64,000 nucleotides of DNA, from positions 2,098,501 to 2,162,500 of the forward strand of contig JACONQ010000013.1 of NCBI GenBank assembly GCA_014281115.1. The letters run 5' to 3'. This DNA is from Laburnicola sp. R22_1 (lineage: Eukaryota; Ascomycota; Dothideomycetes; Pleosporales; Didymosphaeriaceae). Below, piece after piece: positions 44,988 to 55,963 of the stretch; position 1 is the first letter of the stretch, and every line of letters starts with the position of its first letter. The notes beneath the pieces were generated by a model, which was not told where the DNA came from, searched no databases, and was given only the letters and a program-made list of their open reading frames with translations. Position numbers and translations under genes: made by a program.

Positions 44988-47900
44988 ATGGGCGCTGTAG
45001 AGGACGCAGTAGATGCAGCCGCTCATTCTATCGGACCCTTCCTCGGCAAAGGAACAAGGCCTGAAAAAGAAGCCTTCGATATCCCTCGTCTCGTAGAGGA
45101 ATCGCTGTCTCATTTAAGAGCAATAAATGCAGTTGAGAAAGCCGCCGCTCCCGATGCGCCGTACGACGGATCTCTCGTCGGCGTCGTATACGGCCTCCTC
45201 GACTTGATCACCTCAATCGGCATCCTCCCATATCTCTCCCGTGGCGTTGTCTTTGGCCAGCGCCCACAGTCAGTCTTAGTTGTGTCAATAACAATTCATC
45301 CTTCTGCTGAACGAGATATTCTCTCTGCAGTTCTACAGACCTTAGTACCTATCCTCGAGCAGGATGGTTCAGGAGTGCAACCCCTCCTCAGCCAACGAAT
45401 TCTTCCCGATGTCATCTCTGCGCTTGCCGAACTCTCATACTCCCCTCAAACGAACGAACAGGTCCGTACCATATACATGCCTGTATATGAGAGACTAGTT
45501 GCTTCAACACCTACTTCGCGGTTACTACCCATCTTCACCTCACTTCTCCAACAAGATGTGCCATCATGGTGGAAACCGCAGATATCGAAGGAGCTTTCTA
45601 TGATCCCACTTCGACCTCATGGGGTTCGGCACACCATCGAGTTCCTGGCGCTGTCGTACTTGTCCAAAAATTCCCGAGTGCCGCAGGACGCTTCAGGTCC
45701 ACAGTCGAAGCTACCGATTCCGCTTGAAGCTATCACACAAGCATCAAGGCTACTTGCTGCTGTGCCTAGTGAGAAGTCACAGGATTCATGGTTCAGTCAA
45801 CTCGCGCCCCAACTGTTTACCTTACTAGACGGATCCGAAGGGAAAGAGCTCAGTCGCGCGGCAGGACAAATCATCGCAGGAGGAATCTTGAATAAGAAGA
45901 GTACTGGTGCCCCGAACACAATCGGATGGGAGCTATTTGCCAGACCCTTGCTCGATACTATCTCACCAAAGATGAACGGAGACTCCAAACCAAGAAGCAG
46001 TACAGCCAACCATGTTTTTGTCGATGAGCGGGACCTGCGGCTTGCTTTGAGACGGCTTGCTACCATTGCCTCTTCGTACTCGCATCCTGGACTCTTGAAA
46101 CGACTAGTCAGCCCAGTTCTCCTACCGCTGTGGGGGTTGATTACTTATGCTTCGTCTCGACCGTCCCTCGATAAGGAATGGTATGAGCTCCCTCGGGCTA
46201 TTGTGCTCCGTTACATGAAGCTTGCCTGCGAGATACCGCGAGTCGATTCTATCGCGAACAACCTTTTCTGGGACGGAGAGACTTCATGGACGTTCGCCCC
46301 TGGCTCTGAAGGCGGCGTTGAAATCCGGAAGCGGGCCCAGGCCAGCAGTGATATAGCGAATATGGAAGGCGTACTTGGACGAATGGCCAATGTGGATCAA
46401 TACGTGGGTCTGCTTGTCTCGTTGCTAGCGGATACCGATATCGAAGATGCAACTGCTGGTGCTATCTTCATACAGTCTACGAAGAAATGGCTATCACCGC
46501 CACGGTCGGCTACGTCTTTGACTCACGACCCTGATATAGATCAACTTTCGGCTCTGGTTGATGCGAAATTATCGGAAGCTCTGGCAACACGGTTTAAAGA
46601 CAAGTTTGCTCGTAGCCCTCAGCACATAATTGAGCTCATGGGTCAGCTACTACAAAATTTTGTGGACGAACATCAGGCTAGAGAGAAGAGACTGAAGAAC
46701 ATGAACAAGCCGAGTTGGACGAATTTGGGAAGTCTGATGCAGCCATTGCCCGCTGCAAACTCAGAGGGGAACGAATCAGGGTCCGAGGATCTTGTTTCAT
46801 TCGCCCTCAGTATCGTCAATACACTTCTCACGTCTCCTGGTTTCAAACGAACGCCAGACATCACCAAAGCCACAAACTCAATGCAACCATCTCTGCGGTA
46901 CCTGTCTCAATCTAGACACGAGCTTGCAGTCTCGCCCCTAGTTACTAACGCTGCAATAAATATTCTCCAAATCATACAGCCCGCGTCGATCAACTCACCC
47001 TCCACAGACCCTCAAACCCAGCACCGCGCAACTTTGAAGGCCGCCCTCACAGACCTCACTTCGCCAGAGCCACCGAATCGAGCTTGGGCTCTATCAGCAT
47101 TACGCAAATTGATCCAGGATCCCACGGCATTCCCAATCATCGACGTACCTTCTACGACACACGCGCTACTTTCCGCCTCGGTAGCAGATGCCGAATCCTA
47201 CGTATACACAGCGGCCATCCCCGTCGTCGTAGACCTCGCCGTCCGCGCCCCCAACCCTACCATCCGCATCCTCATAGATGCCTTTATCGATCTCGACGAG
47301 CGCTCCCTCCGCCTTAAGAAAGAAAAAGAGATCGAAGAAGGACTAGACTTCCGTCTCCGCGTCGGCGAGATCTTGAACAACTTTGTCTTAGAAGACGCCT
47401 TCTGGACATCGAACACAGCCGTGTCGGCAAAATACGCTAGTTTAAAACTGGTCATCGAGGCAACGTTGTCTCTTGCTTCTCGCCGCGGCCAGCGCAAAGA
47501 GACGCTCGCAAAGCGCAACATACTCGCTGAAGCGGAGAGGAAGCTGCAGGAAGAAGGGGAAGCAGCGTGGGGAGGACCAATACCCAATCTTCTCGATCCT
47601 GACGCTGACAACCCTGCTGAGCAGGCGGAGCGCGATGAGCTCTTCAAGATTGTACAGGGCTGGGAAAACACGGGTATAGAGGAAGACGTGCGCATTCGGG
47701 CTTCTGCACTCAGCATTTTGGGTCGCATTCTCGAGGGGCGGCTTGAGCTGTTGAGTCAAGCCACGGTGGAGGCGGCGCTGCAAATAGTGCTTCTCGTTGT
47801 TACGATGGAGACTGGGGAGGCTAAGGGTATTGTGAGGCGTGCTGCTGTGTTGGTGGTCATGGGGTTATTACGTGGAATGGACAGCCAACTTGAAGCAGGA

Positions 47901-48188
47901 AAAGAGAGCGTGGCAGGATTAGGAGCGCGACAGGCGGAAGAAGTGGAGAGAGTAATGCAATGGGCAAGAGACGAGGACGTGGACGGACTGGTCAGAGACC
48001 ATGCCGGCAGCGTGGTGGAGGGGCTAGAGACTTGGAGGATGAAGAAGCTGTATAAGATCCGAGACGAAGGACTGAGACTAGGGCCTGATCTCGGCCTCGA
48101 GGGGAATCTACAAGGTCTTAATGTGCAGCCTCTGCAGGAGCAAAAGGGAACAGGTAGGAAGGGATTGATTGTGGAGGAAATTGAGTAG
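44988..48188 (+). CDS. RTP1/TANGO6-like RNA polymerase II assembly factor
   Basis: Intronless gene for 1,066 residues. The ATG at 44988 (MGAVEDAVDAAAHS) is preferred; the frame is open 15 nt further upstream but without an ATG. The sequence is almost wholly helical with HEAT-like pairs. In fungal Rtp1 proteins, which help import and assemble RNA polymerase II, conserved blocks lie in the middle and C-terminus; here these appear as SFALSIVNTLLTSPGF, PEPPNRAWALSALRKLIQDP, VADAESYVYTAAIPVVVDLA and KGIVRRAAVLVVMGLLRGMD. The C-terminus ends with a charged tail. Identification is from recall of the family pattern and length, so moderate-high confidence. Confidence 0.8.
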   Translation: MGAVEDAVDAAAHSIGPFLGKGTRPEKEAFDIPRLVEESLSHLRAINAVEKAAAPDAPYDGSLVGVVYGLLDLITSIGILPYLSRGVVFGQRPQSVLVVSITIHPSAERDILSAVLQTLVPILEQDGSGVQPLLSQRILPDVISALAELSYSPQTNEQVRTIYMPVYERLVASTPTSRLLPIFTSLLQQDVPSWWKPQISKELSMIPLRPHGVRHTIEFLALSYLSKNSRVPQDASGPQSKLPIPLEAITQASRLLAAVPSEKSQDSWFSQLAPQLFTLLDGSEGKELSRAAGQIIAGGILNKKSTGAPNTIGWELFARPLLDTISPKMNGDSKPRSSTANHVFVDERDLRLALRRLATIASSYSHPGLLKRLVSPVLLPLWGLITYASSRPSLDKEWYELPRAIVLRYMKLACEIPRVDSIANNLFWDGETSWTFAPGSEGGVEIRKRAQASSDIANMEGVLGRMANVDQYVGLLVSLLADTDIEDATAGAIFIQSTKKWLSPPRSATSLTHDPDIDQLSALVDAKLSEALATRFKDKFARSPQHIIELMGQLLQNFVDEHQAREKRLKNMNKPSWTNLGSLMQPLPAANSEGNESGSEDLVSFALSIVNTLLTSPGFKRTPDITKATNSMQPSLRYLSQSRHELAVSPLVTNAAINILQIIQPASINSPSTDPQTQHRATLKAALTDLTSPEPPNRAWALSALRKLIQDPTAFPIIDVPSTTHALLSASVADAESYVYTAAIPVVVDLAVRAPNPTIRILIDAFIDLDERSLRLKKEKEIEEGLDFRLRVGEILNNFVLEDAFWTSNTAVSAKYASLKLVIEATLSLASRRGQRKETLAKRNILAEAERKLQEEGEAAWGGPIPNLLDPDADNPAEQAERDELFKIVQGWENTGIEEDVRIRASALSILGRILEGRLELLSQATVEAALQIVLLVVTMETGEAKGIVRRAAVLVVMGLLRGMDSQLEAGKESVAGLGARQAEEVERVMQWARDEDVDGLVRDHAGSVVEGLETWRMKKLYKIRDEGLRLGPDLGLEGNLQGLNVQPLQEQKGTGRKGLIVEEIE

Positions 48189-48426
48189 CTTCGTTTGGAC
48201 GACCTAGGTCCAATGCCATGACTTCGCCGATTGTTATTCGTACGCCAGTTGTGCTCGAGGTATCAAATCGTTTTTGCGCGGCTTTCTGCTATCATCCCCA
48301 CGCTTTGCTTCATAGACGTATTCCCCAGTCGCTGATTTTGCGCATGGCGTTTCCGCGAGGTCATCCTAAAGCCGCATTCCTTCTCCCTCATTCCAAGACT
48401 ATGAACCCAACTCCTTGGATGCTTGC

Positions 48427-48878
48427 TCAACCTGTCATGCTCGTGTCTTTCGATGCCTTCGGTTCTACTTGGTCTGCCGCTCCGATCCAAAGCACATTGT
48501 TACACCTGTCCAAAATCAGTCTACTCGAACTTTAAATCCAAACCGCACAGGAATCGCGCACCTTATCAGCACCTGACCCAACTGTCCCGAGCTCTGCCCA
48601 TTGATAAACTCCTCCGTGTTGTTGAGCTGGATGTTCATGTAGAGATCGACGGAAACGAGGCGGCCCTTGTATTCGGTCTCGCCCCACTTTAGGCGCACGA
48701 GGATATCTTTGTCGACTCTGTCGTCGGTCAGCGATCGAGAAGGTAATGTCTAGAGGGCGGTAGCGCGCGGTACGTACAAGCTCTGGAGCATGGGCCGAGG
48801 ATTGAAGGGCGCGACTGGAGCCTGTCATCGCGTTAGCGGTGCGCTGAGGAAGTTGAGACGAGGTGATCTTACACTCAT
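48427..48878 (-). CDS. smf1: small nuclear ribonucleoprotein SmF
   Basis: Core spliceosomal Sm protein, 94 residues. Four exons on the minus strand: 48878-48873 (only ATG AGT), 48821-48778, 48717-48562 and 48505-48427; introns 51, 60 and 56 nt. The Sm fold reads [19 protein letters not shown], then [24 protein letters not shown] (Sm1) and [13 protein letters not shown] (Sm2). These match SmF, which has the characteristic KWG-EYKG-L-SVD-YMN and a short acidic/Gln tail. The six-nucleotide first coding exon makes this gene easy to miss in gene prediction. Convergent with the RTP1-like gene (238 bp) and divergent from the CZIB-like gene (233 bp). Confidence 0.95.
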
Positions 48879-49111
48879 GATTGTGATGTACGTTCGAAAT
48901 AGTGTAAAGGTGGCACGCTTGACGCAACTGTGGGGATGTCTACTTTGGGGAGCTTTGATGCGCAGAAGGAAAGATTCTCGGTAAAAGGTTTTCCCGACCA
49001 ACCAACCAATCAGCTTCAAGCATTCCCGCCCCCGCAGAGCTGACTTGATGCGTGAGAAAGCTCGCCGCGAAGCTCCTCCAAACGGTCCATACCAGGTCTT
49101 TGATCGACAAC

Positions 49112-49788
49112 ATGGTGCTCGCGCTTGCTCTTTCCGCCGAGCTGGCCGGGTAAGTGTCCTCTATCGCTTGACAGGAATTTACTAACACGCTTCAGCGTCA
49201 CGGACCTGCGCCCAGTCGACACCGAAGACTCACCTTTCCACTATACCTTCAAGGTACAATGCACATCATGTCGCGAGACGCATCCAAACTGGATTACCAC
49301 GACTCGCTTCGTACGCTCATACCATCCCCGAACTAGGACGATGTTTGACCATGGAGCAGGAGATGAACGACATGAGCGGTAGCAGAGGCGAGGCCAACTT
49401 TGTCTGGAAGTGCAAGAATTGTAAGGTCGATATGCCCCGACCTAAACACACCGAACTGGCATTGACTATGTGCAGAGAGAACATTCCGCGAATATCAAAG
49501 CCGCACCGGCGAGCTACGAGCAGTCCGATCCTCCGAAGACGGTGAACATACTGGAATTCGATTGTAGGGGGCTAGAATTCACAGAGTTCAAAGCAGAGGT
49601 GAGTGGCTGGTGTCATATGAGTTGGGATGGTGCTAAGGGATTAGGGCGAGTTCCAAGCTACGGGTGCGGAGTCTGGCACAAAGTTTCCCTCGGTCGATTT
49701 ATCAGAAGGGGAGTGGTTCGACTACGATGAGAAGACGGGAGAAGAAGTCAGTATTACGAACGTGAAATGGCAGATACGGAGGGCATAG
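49112..49788 (+). CDS. CXXC zinc-binding protein of the CZIB/DUF866 family
   Basis: Predicted 161-residue protein (UPF0587/C1orf123 family). Exons 49112-49149, 49196-49310, 49360-49425, 49476-49598 and 49645-49788. It begins MVLALALSAELAGVTDLRP as the family does. Two CxxC pairs form the zinc site: VQCTSCRETHPNW and WKCKNCKREHS; SGSRGEANFVW lies between them, then FDCRGLEFTEF and SEGEWFDYDEKTGEEV. The third exon start could be 49357 instead (one extra Gln). Donor 3 (GTCGAT) is atypical but is the only one restoring CKREHS. Human CZIB binds zinc and its role is poorly known, so no pathway is claimed. Confidence 0.9.
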
Positions 49789-50418
49789 TTGTTTCGAAGA
49801 ACATACTAGGCGCGTTGGACAAGCAAGAGAGCCCAGCCCAACGGATGCACGGATGAAGAAGGTAGCAAGCATAGCTACGATTGCTAGTGCTGCATGCTTC
49901 TAACCAAACCTACGGTATGTAGATGTAGGATTGAAGCAAGTGGAAGGGCCGAGACACGAATCTTCCAAATCAGTCCAGTAGCCTGGCTTTCGCGGGTGAT
50001 GTCGTCTCAAGCATTGCAAAGCGGAACGGGTTATGGATCATTTTTCTTATTTCATCATGATCAACTAACATATCTTTCATCGGTTTTGATTTTGAGTATC
50101 AACGGGACATTCTGACCATTAGAGTCCCACCCTGTCACCATTAAAGTCCAGTCAAACGAGCGTCTCACCCCGAGAAGGCGCGCACCCGAAAGACCACAGA
50201 TTATTTGATAGTCGAAAGAGACGATGCTCCCTGTAGCATACAGCCTGTATGTTCCATCAAAGCGCCGCAAAGAGCTCCTGCTGGATCGAATCCTCTATCT
50301 GGGATCTATATGCATGATTAGCATATATGTGTTACTGGGCTCCGAATCCGAAGGTCCAATACTTACTCAATGAGCTAACCCCAATGGATCATAAATGTCA
50401 AACCCTCTCCGCCGTATT
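49789..50418. other. convergent 3' region
   Basis: 3' UTRs of the CZIB-like and MAPEG genes. AT-rich towards 50040-50100. No gene or RNA seen. Confidence 0.5.
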
Positions 50419-50898
50419 CTAGAAGGAAAAAGGCTCCTCGCCGAGCGGCTTCGCAGCCTTGATGAGAGGACCGAAGCACAATCCCACGCCATCCATCCAA
50501 AGCGAGCTCCGAAGAACAGTAAGAGCTTGAGTCGTGTGGAGGAGGTAGACGGCCGTGTAGGCGACGCGCACAGCGAGGAAGTAGAGGACGAAGCCGTCCA
50601 TATCCTTGCTATCGAGTCCAGCCATGATGCCCAAGATGATGGCGGTTGCGAACAACGGCAGATTCTCCATGGAATTCGCATGACAGGCCTCGGCGCGCTC
50701 ATACGTGGCGAAGGTCTCAGCAGGAAGGCGCGCCTTGAGCTCGGCCTTGAGGTCGCTGGAACGCGGATTGCGATTGTCCCATTTTGTGAGTTGACCTTGA
50801 GCAGCGACGCTGATGGCGTAAAAGTGCGGAACTGTGGAGAGGAGGTAATAGGCCGGTATGGTGAGGACGGAGAGATTCCAATCCGGTAGGATGGCCAT
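50419..50898 (-). CDS. MAPEG family membrane protein
   Basis: Predicted 159 residues, intronless, starting MAILPDWNLSVLTIPAYYLL; an in-frame ATG 69 nt upstream is judged to lie in the leader. Four hydrophobic segments are visible (about 8-27, 77-97, 103-123 and 133-148). The family hallmark ERAEACHANSMENLPLFA (RxxxxxxN-E-P pattern around 65-82) follows helix 1. MAPEG proteins include glutathione S-transferase/peroxidase-like enzymes and relatives in membranes; substrate is unknown here. It is divergent from the CorA-like gene. Confidence 0.88.
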   Translation of the reverse strand: MAILPDWNLSVLTIPAYYLLSTVPHFYAISVAAQGQLTKWDNRNPRSSDLKAELKARLPAETFATYERAEACHANSMENLPLFATAIILGIMAGLDSKDMDGFVLYFLAVRVAYTAVYLLHTTQALTVLRSSLWMDGVGLCFGPLIKAAKPLGEEPFSF

Positions 50899-51640
50899 GG
50901 TTCTTTGCTTGACTCGGCGTATTGGGGAGTGTTGGTGAGAGTAAACGAGAATTGATGAAGTTTGCATTTTGGGTGAGTTAGAATGAGAAATGGGTCAGAG
51001 CAGCGACTTTTAAAGGTTGTAAAGAAAGTCGCCTTGCAAAGGAAGTTACGATGAGCAGGCGCGAATAGCATGACGTCAGTACACTCATGGTGCTAGTGTG
51101 CAGTCCATAGCCCAGATTTGATTATAGAAAAATCCAAATGATTAGTGAATTCACATACAGCTTCAATACACAAAAGGAGATATTAAGGGCATGATAGTAT
51201 TATTCCAACGTTGGAACAATGTGTGAACTTGGGAGGCATCTAGTGTGGCTGAATGAGGCTAGCGTAAATCCCACTCCAACCACGCGCCGGCTTATCCACC
51301 AACTCTACCTTAACAAATGTCCACTCACTTGCCAGCTCCGATGTTAAACATTACTTAACCGTTTCTCAGAGTCTTTGGCACCTGGCGCATGGGAGCCATC
51401 ATGTTTCGCCAACGGCCTGCAAGCGCTAGGCGTCGTTGTCGACCTGAGACCTTCTGCCTATGGGAAAGGCTCGCGTGACCAGCCCCATGGACACTCATAC
51501 AGATGCTGAGCAGGACACGAGCGCTCGTCACCCGAGCTGGGCGAGAAGGATACCATGGGCAGCCCTGGGTACAGTCCAGCGCCAGTTTGTTAAACACTGT
51601 CGATTTCACTATTTCCGACATCATTCTAAAGCCTTGAACC
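50899..51640. promoter_or_regulatory. divergent intergenic region MAPEG/CorA-like
   Basis: 742 bp between divergent start codons; both promoters lie here. AT-rich in 51100-51220. Open frames on the minus strand (51355-51687) overlap the CorA start and show nothing recognisable. Confidence 0.5.
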
Positions 51641-53579
51641 ATGGCAGCACCCTTTCGTCCCGCATCGCCTGCTGAAGAACTCCCCACTTACTACCAAAAT
51701 CTCGGTGACGAGGAGATTCAAGCGTCTTTCCGAGACTTCGACAATGCTAGAAACTTTGATATATTCGACAGGCAGACGCGAAACCCACGCAGCAGTAACT
51801 TCTGCGTCGACTTTGGGGACGATGATGCCTACTGCGCTTTTGATCTAGGGTCGCATTCCTTCTCAAAATTGCTTTCTACGCCGAGACCGGGAAATCTGCA
51901 CACAAGATGGATCAATCTGTGGGTTCCGTATCTTCAGAAAGATACACTTCGTGTGCTGGGCAAACACTATGACTTCTCTCCAAGACTTCTCGGCATGATG
52001 TGCTCCGAACCGCTATCCTCCCGTTCATTATACAGCAAACAGAGCTCAAATACTCTTGGCTCGGATGGGTCTCGGAAGTCTCATCGATCGCAGGAGTCCC
52101 AAAACCCAAAGGGGGAGTCATTCGATTCAGAAGAGAGTATTGGAATGACAGAGATGATGCATTCTACGCAGCTCGACATGGTGCGAGATCTCAGTCACTA
52201 TCACATTGTTGATGAAGTGTGGCATTGGTCGACGGTGGACTGGGGAAGGCGATGTAAGTCCTCTCGTTCGACCGGATTGTGCCTAACTAACTCCTATTAG
52301 TCGTTAGTCTGGGATATAACTCGCTTCACGATGTTCGCAGCAAAAAATCGGCCGATCACAAAGAGGAAGTGGACAAGAGCCGGGACATGCCTTTAGCGAA
52401 GCGCGTATGGAACTGGCTTTTGCTTACCGAGGACCAGACAGTGATCTCCATATGCGAGGATCCTTTTCCCTTCAGAAACGGCAATCTACAGTCGTCAGAA
52501 TTGAAGACACTCTACACTACACGGAGGAATCTGGTAAGCGTTTTCCGCCAGTTGACGAAAGCTCCTACACCGCTACGGGATGCGTCGCTCATCATGCTTC
52601 CTATTCGGCACCGTATCGGAGACAGCGAGGAGGAAAGTGTACATAGATCCACAGATGCGCCCGGATTGCTATTCTACTATCTGTTCGAAGACTGGTTCAC
52701 GACGTATAGTCTTGTGACTCGGCGCGAGCATGGCTACGCTGCTGAGTTGGACCGTTTGGTGAGTCCCCTCACTGAAATGAATTACGACACATACTGATGA
52801 CTTGAAGAGACGAAAGATGCTTGTAAAGGCAGACCTGGAACATGTCGACCAACTACACCATATTGGCTGCCAGCTATCCATTCTGAAGCGGGTTTATTTG
52901 GCATACGAGCTAATCATCGAACGAGTGCTCAAGAAGCAGGAGGCTACTCTCGCGTCATTGAAGAATTCACATATCGTATCTGGGATGGAGTCCCTTGCGT
53001 CTTCATTACCTGTCAATACGTCCGGCCCCCAGATACCTGAAGCCAACAGTTTGTTGGGTGTCTCCCTTAGTTCGGCTGCCCGAGTCAGGTTCGAACGGCT
53101 GAAAGATCGCATCATGCTGTATGCTCTTAGCGAGATTCAGGAGTGCATCGATCAAAAAGAGTCTCTAGTCATGATGGTATGTACTCGCCTCCCGCTGCTT
53201 CTACGGCTGCCCCACCAGTTCTTTTCTCTGACAATAGCATCAGAACTTCAACCTCATCGCCATCAAAGAATCCTTCAGCGTTGAGCGTCTCACCCGCGTA
53301 ACTTTACTCCTCGCTAAAGTTACGATCGTGTTCATGCCAGTTACTCTTATGACTGGATATTTCTCCATCGAGTTCGCGGATTCCGATTCGTATGTAAACA
53401 CCTATTGGTGGGCGTTCGCTGTTGTATTTGTAGTGAGTTTAGTGCTGCTGTTTCTGTTCAGCTTCTTCAGCGGGACATTCGAAGGGGGAAACATCATCAC
53501 CAAACCTTGGAGTCGCATCATGTATGATTTCAGTAGGAGATGGTGGATGCACAGGAAACAGAAGGGCAAGTCGTTCTGA
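51641..53579 (+). CDS. CorA-like Mg2+ transporter family protein
   Basis: Predicted 591 residues. Exons 51641-52253, 52301-52758, 52808-53176 and 53244-53579; introns 47-67 nt. A long cytoplasmic N-terminal domain includes VWHWSTVDWGRRFVSLGYNS and VWNWLLLTEDQTVISICEDP. A helical region (RKMLVKADLEHVDQLHHIG...) leads to two C-terminal membrane spans: VTLLLAKVTIVFMPVTLMTG and WAFAVVFVVSLVLLFLFSFF. Canonical CorA has GMN after the first span; here the position reads MTGYFSIEF, as in the divergent fungal CorA-like proteins. Ion specificity is therefore not assured. Nothing is disrupted. Confidence 0.85.
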
Positions 53580-54361
53580 TGCTCTTTGTAGGTATCATTG
53601 CGGTTGTAGATCAGATCACTCAATCGAGGATGGGAGCAGTATTAATTCACGCCCGATATCGCGTTTACATACCGAAGCGTGACTCCTCTCAATGAACGCA
53701 GTATTTCACATTGGAGGAAGCAGATGTGACGCTTCATTCAGATCTTATGGTCTTTTTCGAACTCCGTTCCCTACCGGTACAACGTTGAATCTCATTTGTG
53801 CAGGAATGGTCTTGTTACTGCAGTCGAATCTAGGCACTGCTGCACTGAGATGCAAGTCTTACTTGGACATATTTGGAAGTAATTGTCATTGTGAGTGTCT
53901 AAGCTTCGACAGGAGCTGAAGGACTGTAGGATGGGGGCTGCGTAAGTCATGTTCCGCTCCTCTGAGTAATCTATAGTTTATTTAAAACAGCAAATGGGAA
54001 GAAAGCTTCGAGCCATATAAATACGAGAGAATACTATATTTAACCGTGTAGTATATCGGTTTGGGGTTTGAGGAGGCTGAATTTGTCGAGTCGATCCCCC
54101 GCCGGGCCATCGCCCGAAAGGGTAAGCGCATTCCAGCTCCCTGCCGGACGGTCCGCAGTGACGTATGGGTTTGGCATTTGCTATGGCATTTGCTACGCCA
54201 GCCTCCAGGTACGAAAGCACAGCTCGCCGCCCGGCTTTAAATCCACTTCGCCCACACTCTCCGCCCTTTCTACCCTTATTTCGCTCCCTAAAGTCCTCGA
54301 TTTTCGTCAAAACTCAACTCGCGAAAACAACAACCTCTTGTGACTGAACTCCAGCGCAGAT
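53580..54361. other. intergenic, no supported gene
   Basis: 3' region of the CorA-like gene and promoter of the next one. One 75-codon frame (53692-53919) is without features. AT-rich around 53970-54050. Confidence 0.45.
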
Positions 54362-55052
54362 ATGGATGTACGTCTCCGCCATTGCTTGTGCAAGGAGAAT
54401 GCTTTCTGACATTGGTGTGACAGGTCTACTACTTCTATAGCTACGGAACGGCGGCATGGATGGCTCTTCAAGCCGCGCCTTTGATCGTATCGCCGACCAT
54501 CATCATGGCGCTACTTTCTCCGGAAGTTCGACAGCCAGGCAGTAAGCAGCCCCACAACTGCAATGGACAAAGAACAACGCCCGTTGACATTCCATATAGC
54601 TCTCGAAGTCTACTTCTCTCGATGTCTCGGCTTCGCTTTGCTCGCCATAGGCACGATGACCGTGCTTCTTACGGGCTCCGTCCCACTTTCGAGTAGGCTC
54701 TCAGAAGGTAATTCAGAGCTCCGTTCCCCGCTTCGCAAATCAAGCTGACAGACGCGCAGGAGCCACAACGTCGGCGGCGGACCCCAAAGCACCTTATGCT
54801 CTCCCTACGCTCACGATAACGGCATTCTTCCATGCTACCCTCGCCTTCTACGGGTACGCCATGTGGACCGAAACCGGCGTCATGTCGTTCTCGCTCGGTA
54901 CGATTGGTAGCGGATTCTTCAGCGCCGTGGCCTTGTGGTGCATTCTATTCGGCAGTAGCGATGGCAGGATTAGTTGCAAGACAGGCGCGGATAAGAGGAC
55001 GAGCGGATTCCCGTTCAAGAATGCTGAAGCCGATAAGAAGAAGGGCAGGTAA
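54362..55052 (+). CDS. conserved-type hypothetical multi-span membrane protein
   Basis: I do not recognise a family. Predicted 174 residues from exons 54362-54367 (ATG GAT only), 54424-54541, 54600-54707 and 54760-55052; introns 56, 58 and 52 nt with phases closing throughout. About four hydrophobic segments: MALQAAPLIVSPTIIMALL, CLGFALLAIGTMTVLLTGSV, LPTLTITAFFHATLAFYGYA and TIGSGFFSAVALWCILFGS. The C-terminus is polar and basic (KNAEADKKKGR), resembling an ER-retrieval-type lysine tail. Gene structure and hydrophobic pattern make it very likely real. Function unknown. Confidence 0.8.
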
Positions 55053-55963
55053 AGTGCGCGACTGCCATTAACAAAGTTAGGCGCATTGTAGGGGCCGTCA
55101 GAACAGTTGATGTGCGCTTGGTGGTGCATTCGGCTGTTTAGGAAAGCCTGGTTGGGCCGTCTCCGCTTGCGCCACACTGTCATAGCATCCCAATGTCCTC
55201 TCTATGCAAGCGATGCGCGCCGGAAGATCGCAGGGGTGAGAAAGTAGGGCAGCATTCAGCACGGCGAACGGGGTACATGAGCGGGTTTGACTACTGTACT
55301 GTATAGTAGCAACATGAGATTCGATTCCATGATATTCTCTACCACAAGATTCTTGAGAAACCGATGGTTAATAAACGAAGTTGAATGGAAAGCAGAAAGT
55401 GAGCTCTCTTTCCGCGTAATGATATTGTAGATGATAAGGGTCAATGAATTTAGCACTCCAACGTTGTTGTTTGTGAGCTATCGCGAAAATTCATGGAGGA
55501 ATTTAGCTTTGTGTAGCAGGTGTCTAAAGAACATCAGCGACGTGACCAGTATTGAACGACGCGACCCAATACTCGAATTGTGAGATCAGATTAGTTGTAG
55601 TGTATGAGTAATCCGCATTCGGCTTGCGGTGAAGCGCACCGTTGGAATTGCAGAACTCAAAGACTTCATCATGGAATGCGATGCGAAAGGGAGATTGATG
55701 CTTACGGTTTACTAGAGATCAGGAGGCAATCGGCGCTCGTGCGTATGCGTGATCCACTAAGACGTCGGGACTTGTTCTGCGTGCTCATGGGCGAAGGAGA
55801 GCAAAAGACGAGACGCCGAAAAAGTTGGAGAGCGCATCTCACATCCGCATGGCCCGTGCGTGCACTTGAACCAACGCGTCTGCGCGCTCGGCTGGCTCCT
55901 CCCCTTCTCAACAACCATCACCCGCCTTTCCCGCCTCTTCCGCCTATCTTCGCAGCCGCCACA
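55053..55963. other. intergenic, no supported gene
   Basis: Contains 3' UTR of the membrane protein gene and the promoter of the zinc-finger gene. The zinc-finger frame is open upstream of 55964 (from 55604) but that stretch has no resemblance to the protein family and is treated as leader. Confidence 0.45.
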
